Of a stretch of DNA of 64,000 bases, positions 60,597-64,000 are shown one piece after another. A model generated the notes under the pieces. It made no database searches. It was not told the origin of the DNA and was given only the letters and a program-made list of their open reading frames with translations. The position numbers and the translations under genes are program-made. Numbering within the stretch: the stretch's first letter is position 1; each line of letters begins with the position of its first letter. The stretch lies in contig JNEN01001258.1 in the NCBI GenBank assembly GCA_000697355.1, positions 124,001-188,000 on the forward strand. The letters are read 5' to 3'. This stretch comes from Syncephalastrum monosporum B8922 (lineage: Eukaryota; Mucoromycota; Mucoromycetes; Mucorales; Syncephalastraceae).

Positions 60597-62664
60597 TTAA
60601 GCACCGGGCTCGGGGCCCTTCAAAGAGGTTCTTCCTGCGCGCATCATTTCATCCACCAACAGCAAGTTGCTTGCAATCACAGAGCTGAGAGAAAAGGTAG
60701 AATGAAGTTAGCCCATATATTCAAATTACGTCCCTCCCTCCTCCTCTCCCTATCTCCCTCTCTCTTTCCCTCTTACCATGAGTGAAGCATATGACGGTGG
60801 ACGCGATAGTTGTCCCACACGCCATCCAGCTTGGGATCCATTGTTTCACCAGTCTTGAGGTCAACGCCAACGACGTGGCCATCCTGGTGCTCCTCTTGCA
60901 AGGCAACAATGACATCTTGTGCATCAAAGCCAGCATTTTGGGCCAGGACCTTGGGGATGATGAGCAAGGCATCGGCGAAGGCCTGGACGCCCATCCGTGC
61001 GCGTCCCTTGACGGTTTTTTTGAACTCCTGTAGGTGCTGAGAAGCAGCCACCTGAAAAGCACCGGCTCCAGCCACAACGGACTTGTCTTCGATGGCATTC
61101 TTGACCGCACGCAGACCGTCACGGACGGCATCGTTGATCTGGGCAATGGTGTGGGGGTTGGGGCCCTTGATGAGGAGGGTAACACTGAAAGGATCTTTGA
61201 CTTCCTCCACAAAGGTATATTTCTCCTCGCCGAGGACGTGTTCGTAGACCAGGCCGGCATAGCCAAGCACCTCGGGCGAGAGGTCTTCGACCGAGTTTTG
61301 GGCCGAGCCGCCGCATGCGAGCTGTAATCGCTCCATGTTGCGTCTCTTTGCACGACGGAGAGCAAAGATGTTGTGCTTGGCAAGGACATCCAGAGAGAGG
61401 GGATCAATGCCCTTTTGGTTGATGATGACAAAGCCCTTGTTGGCGTTTTCGCCAGAGCAGACTGTGTTTTTGAACTCGACGATCTTGCGGATCTTGTCGT
61501 CCACGTGCTTGCGCTCGCTCTCCACGAGCTTTTCACGTTGCTCGGGTGTAGAATAGAAGAAGCCCGAATTGATTTCGCTAGACAAGACAGAAGACATCGC
61601 ATGAGATACGGATAAGACAAGCCAAAAGAATGGATTACCTCTTCTCGTATTCCAGACTGACATTCAGGGTTAAGACGAAAGCGTCGGTGACCTTCTTTGG
61701 CATATCGGGATGGCGAGCACCATGATCGAGGACGAGACCGCGAACGAGACGAGACTCAGTCTCGGTGCGGTGCTGCATCTTCATGATTTCAACCATGTGC
61801 AAATCAATGGGTTCGCCCTCACGATGGATAGCGAGGACAGCATCGACAACAGCCTCGGTAAGAGTGTCAGCCAAAACACGATGCACCTTTGTGCGCAGGG
61901 ACGTCCGTGCGACCGAGACGAGCAGTTCGCGATCAATCTCGGCTTTTGAGGTTTTGAAGTCCTCCAGGAACTGGTGAAATGATGCATGTCAGTGTACCGT
62001 TTCCGTAGCGATAGACACAGGTCTCTCTCTCTCTCTCTCTCTTGTATATCTACCTTGAGCGATTCCTTCTTGGCGATATCGTAGCCCTCGGTGATGACGC
62101 GTGGATGGAGACCTTCCGAGACATAGCGTTCGGCCTGCTTGAGCAGTTCACCGACAAGGAGCACAATCGAGGTGGTACCGTCACCGGTAATCTCATCTTG
62201 GGCGGTAGCCGCCTTGGCAATCATGGCGGCAGTTGGATGTTGAATTTGCTAATGGTGAACGTGTCAGTGTATGTATTATAAATTGAATACATGTATATAT
62301 ATATATATATACATGTACATGTACATGTACATACCATCTCGTTCAGCAGAACTTTACCGTCCTTGGTGAGCTTGATGCCACCTGCACCGTCGACAAGCCT
62401 AGAGATGATGAAGCAGATTGGTAAGCTAAGAGATGACAAAGGAGAGTTACAAGTACATTTTGATGGTGCCTCTCGGGCCGAGGTTGGATCTGAGGACATC
62501 TTGAAGACCGATCGCAGCAGTAATATTGAGCTGCAGGGCCTGACCGCGTCGCGCAACGTCCGAGTTGGGATTGATGACCTTGAGAGCAGAAGAAGCCCTT
62601 TATAGTGGCAACATTGGATGGGGTGAGTAACCGAGATGAGGTTGACGCGTCACTAGTCTTACAT
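60597..62664 (-). CDS. CCT6: Chaperonin CCT6 (TCP-1 zeta subunit)
   Basis: Stop at 60597-60599. Motifs in order: [140 protein letters not shown] and [20 protein letters not shown] at the end. These identify the zeta subunit. CCT folds actin, tubulin and WD40 proteins. The initiator ATG appears to be split: A and T at 62664-62663, then an intron to 62598, and G as the first base of exon 2 (62597), giving M-A-S-S-A-L-K. No in-frame alternative ATG precedes the conserved start. Introns carry TC and TACATG repeats. Confidence 0.95.
62288..62333. repeat. TA / TACATG palindromic repeat in a CCT6 intron
   Basis: An (AT)n run followed by about four ACATGT units, each self-complementary, so the tract can extrude as a cruciform. 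It lies close to an acceptor-donor boundary of the CCT6 gene. Confidence 0.9.
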
Positions 62665-63635
62665 TGAAGAGATGACAGCTGGTCAGAAGTGGCTGGCGTG
62701 CACTCTGACAGCTAAATTCCCCCCTCTTTTCGCCAATTTTAAGGTCCGGGGGCGGGATTCATAATGGCACTGCCGCGTCGAAGCAGTAATGGGCCAGATA
62801 CAGATACAGTATTTGGGCCCCAGACATGCTGGTAGTTCAAAGTTGAGACGCATAAGCTATTATTCATTTCTGCACACGTCTAAAACCTACGAGGCATTGT
62901 TGATCATTTTTAATACGACTCACCCGTCACTTTCGTCCACCTGCGTTCCAGGATATTGCAGCTGCACATGCTTTCGAGGGAACCAGATTGATTCTCTCGC
63001 AAGGCATACATAACAAGCTCTGTCGTCGCAGTATTACGACCAGCGGATCAGGCATTTAGGATAAATTATTTGCCATAAACTGACTATGCAAGCAGATCAT
63101 ACAACGTCGACCAGCCGCTGCAGTACAGTACATACAAGTCGTAGTGTTCTTCCTACATCAAATGTCAGATATCGTTCTGCTGCACAACCAATCCCATCCT
63201 GATAGATGCGCAGACCTATGCCTCTATATAAGGCTGGGCTACATCTATTCCGTAAGACCGATATTGGAATTAGATCGCTTCGCAGAATATAGAATAAACG
63301 CCCAATTAAAGCCTGCAATGAAGAATCTTATCGCTTCTTCTCACGTGATACTTGTATTAACACAATTATATTGGAGTCGTTGGCTCTTGACTTAATCCCA
63401 TCTGGCATTTCTCCTTGTGCTTATGCGCTTTGATGACGCTCGTGGAGACTGCACTGCCGCTAATGAAACACACATTTTCTCCCGCCGCTTGACTGTGATA
63501 TTGGCATCAGTCAGCTGCGCTTATATAGCTACGGTCTCAGACTTTACTCAAATGAGCGTCTTAGCAGCCAAGTCCATCGTAAATATCGGCTTTCACACCT
63601 GATGCACATCTCAGTATACTGTAAGCACCTACTAT
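62665..63635. other. No supported gene
   Basis: Spacer beyond the CCT6 5' end. Frames at 63097-63318 and 63144-63395 lack coding character. Confidence 0.6.
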
Positions 63636-63714
63636 CGCCAAGCACACCATCTGACGAATCCATTTACAAATTTAAACGTACAGCAAGGACAATAGCACCG
63701 CATGTATAGAAATG

Positions 63715-63832
63715 CCCGTACTTTCTTTTCCAGCACCGTCATCGCTTTTCGAGCTTTGTCAAGGTCTTGCCATTGTTTTACCAGCCGCTCTACTAGATAT
63801 CTAAAAAGTGACAAGTTGAGGATGCACACCAT
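63715..63832 (-). other. Possible isolated exon
   Basis: Bounded by TTTTTAG and GTACGG on the minus strand is a segment encoding YLVERLVKQWQDLDKARKAM and TVLEKK, an amphipathic helix rich in K and E. It could be an exon of a gene continuing to either side, but no partner exon was found between here and 64000, so the call is weak. Confidence 0.25.
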
Positions 63833-64000
63833 GGCTGTTTATTTGCAACTGGTAAGTAGATGATACTATGTACGTTTCGCCATACAAATATATTATTGAA
63901 ATCATTAACTCTTCTTTCTGATTCCAGATGTGAAAATAAGCCTGAGGCAAGGCTTGTTGTTTACGTTAATGTTGCGTGATGTATGTGAGAGTGTGGCATA

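Overview
This window is nuclear DNA from a fungus, most probably an early-diverging mould of the Mucoromycota (Mucorales-like). Genes are compact, mostly split by many 45-100 nt GT-AG introns, and packed on both strands. The content fits that group: a White Collar 2-type PAS/GATA factor with long Q/H/A tracts, a WOPR regulator, a type III glutamine synthetase, siderophore-type and allantoate-type MFS carriers, and a Fanzor-family gene. All exon structures were read by eye from splice signals and frame continuity; for about ten genes the summed exons give an exact multiple of three.

Layout. 1-4.8 kb: 5' part of a TRAPPC2L-like gene (cut by the window edge), divergent from a PP2A-family phosphatase; then Cdc42. 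4.8-11.4 kb: TFIIH helicase XPB, divergent from a probable securin; then a WOPR regulator. 11.4-15.9 kb: mostly gene-poor, with possible short exons near 13.4-13.9 kb. 16-23 kb: siderophore-type MFS carrier, Rab18-like GTPase, peroxisomal FAD oxidoreductase, PPR protein. 23.5-30 kb: type III glutamine synthetase, NDUFAF7, CAP/Srv2. 30.3-37.4 kb: ACS-family MFS carrier, BRAP2/Etp1-like E3 ligase, an unknown acidic protein. 37.4-41.6 kb: gene-poor, with gene scraps and a GC-rich palindromic island. 41.6-50.4 kb: DHHC palmitoyltransferase, WC-2-like factor, an RVxF-motif protein, thymidylate synthase, ribosomal protein uS3. 51.4-56.1 kb: the most unusual gene. 56.5-64 kb: a decayed Sec61-alpha copy, coding-like remnants, a Rieske protein, a small coiled-coil protein and CCT6.

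The highlight is at 51499-56120 (minus strand). Nine exons join in one frame (4119 nt, 1372 residues). They link an N-terminal FEN1/XPG-type 5' nuclease with its acidic residues retained to a C-terminal Fanzor (eukaryotic TnpB relative) with a RuvC-like core and a CPHC/CRVC zinc ribbon. Four inverted repeats lie within 115 nt after its stop codon, where TnpB/Fanzor systems often encode their guide RNA scaffold. I infer a fused flap-nuclease/RNA-guided nuclease, possibly with an adjacent guide RNA. Transcript evidence is needed to prove the fusion, and I could not search for prior descriptions.

Most other genes are housekeeping: vesicle traffic (TRAPPC2L, Rab18), polarity and actin (Cdc42, CAP), cell cycle (securin, XPB), translation and folding (uS3, CCT6), nucleotide and nitrogen metabolism (thymidylate synthase, GSIII). 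There is no sign of operons; several pairs share short divergent promoters (695-838, 7639-7815, 36101-36498).
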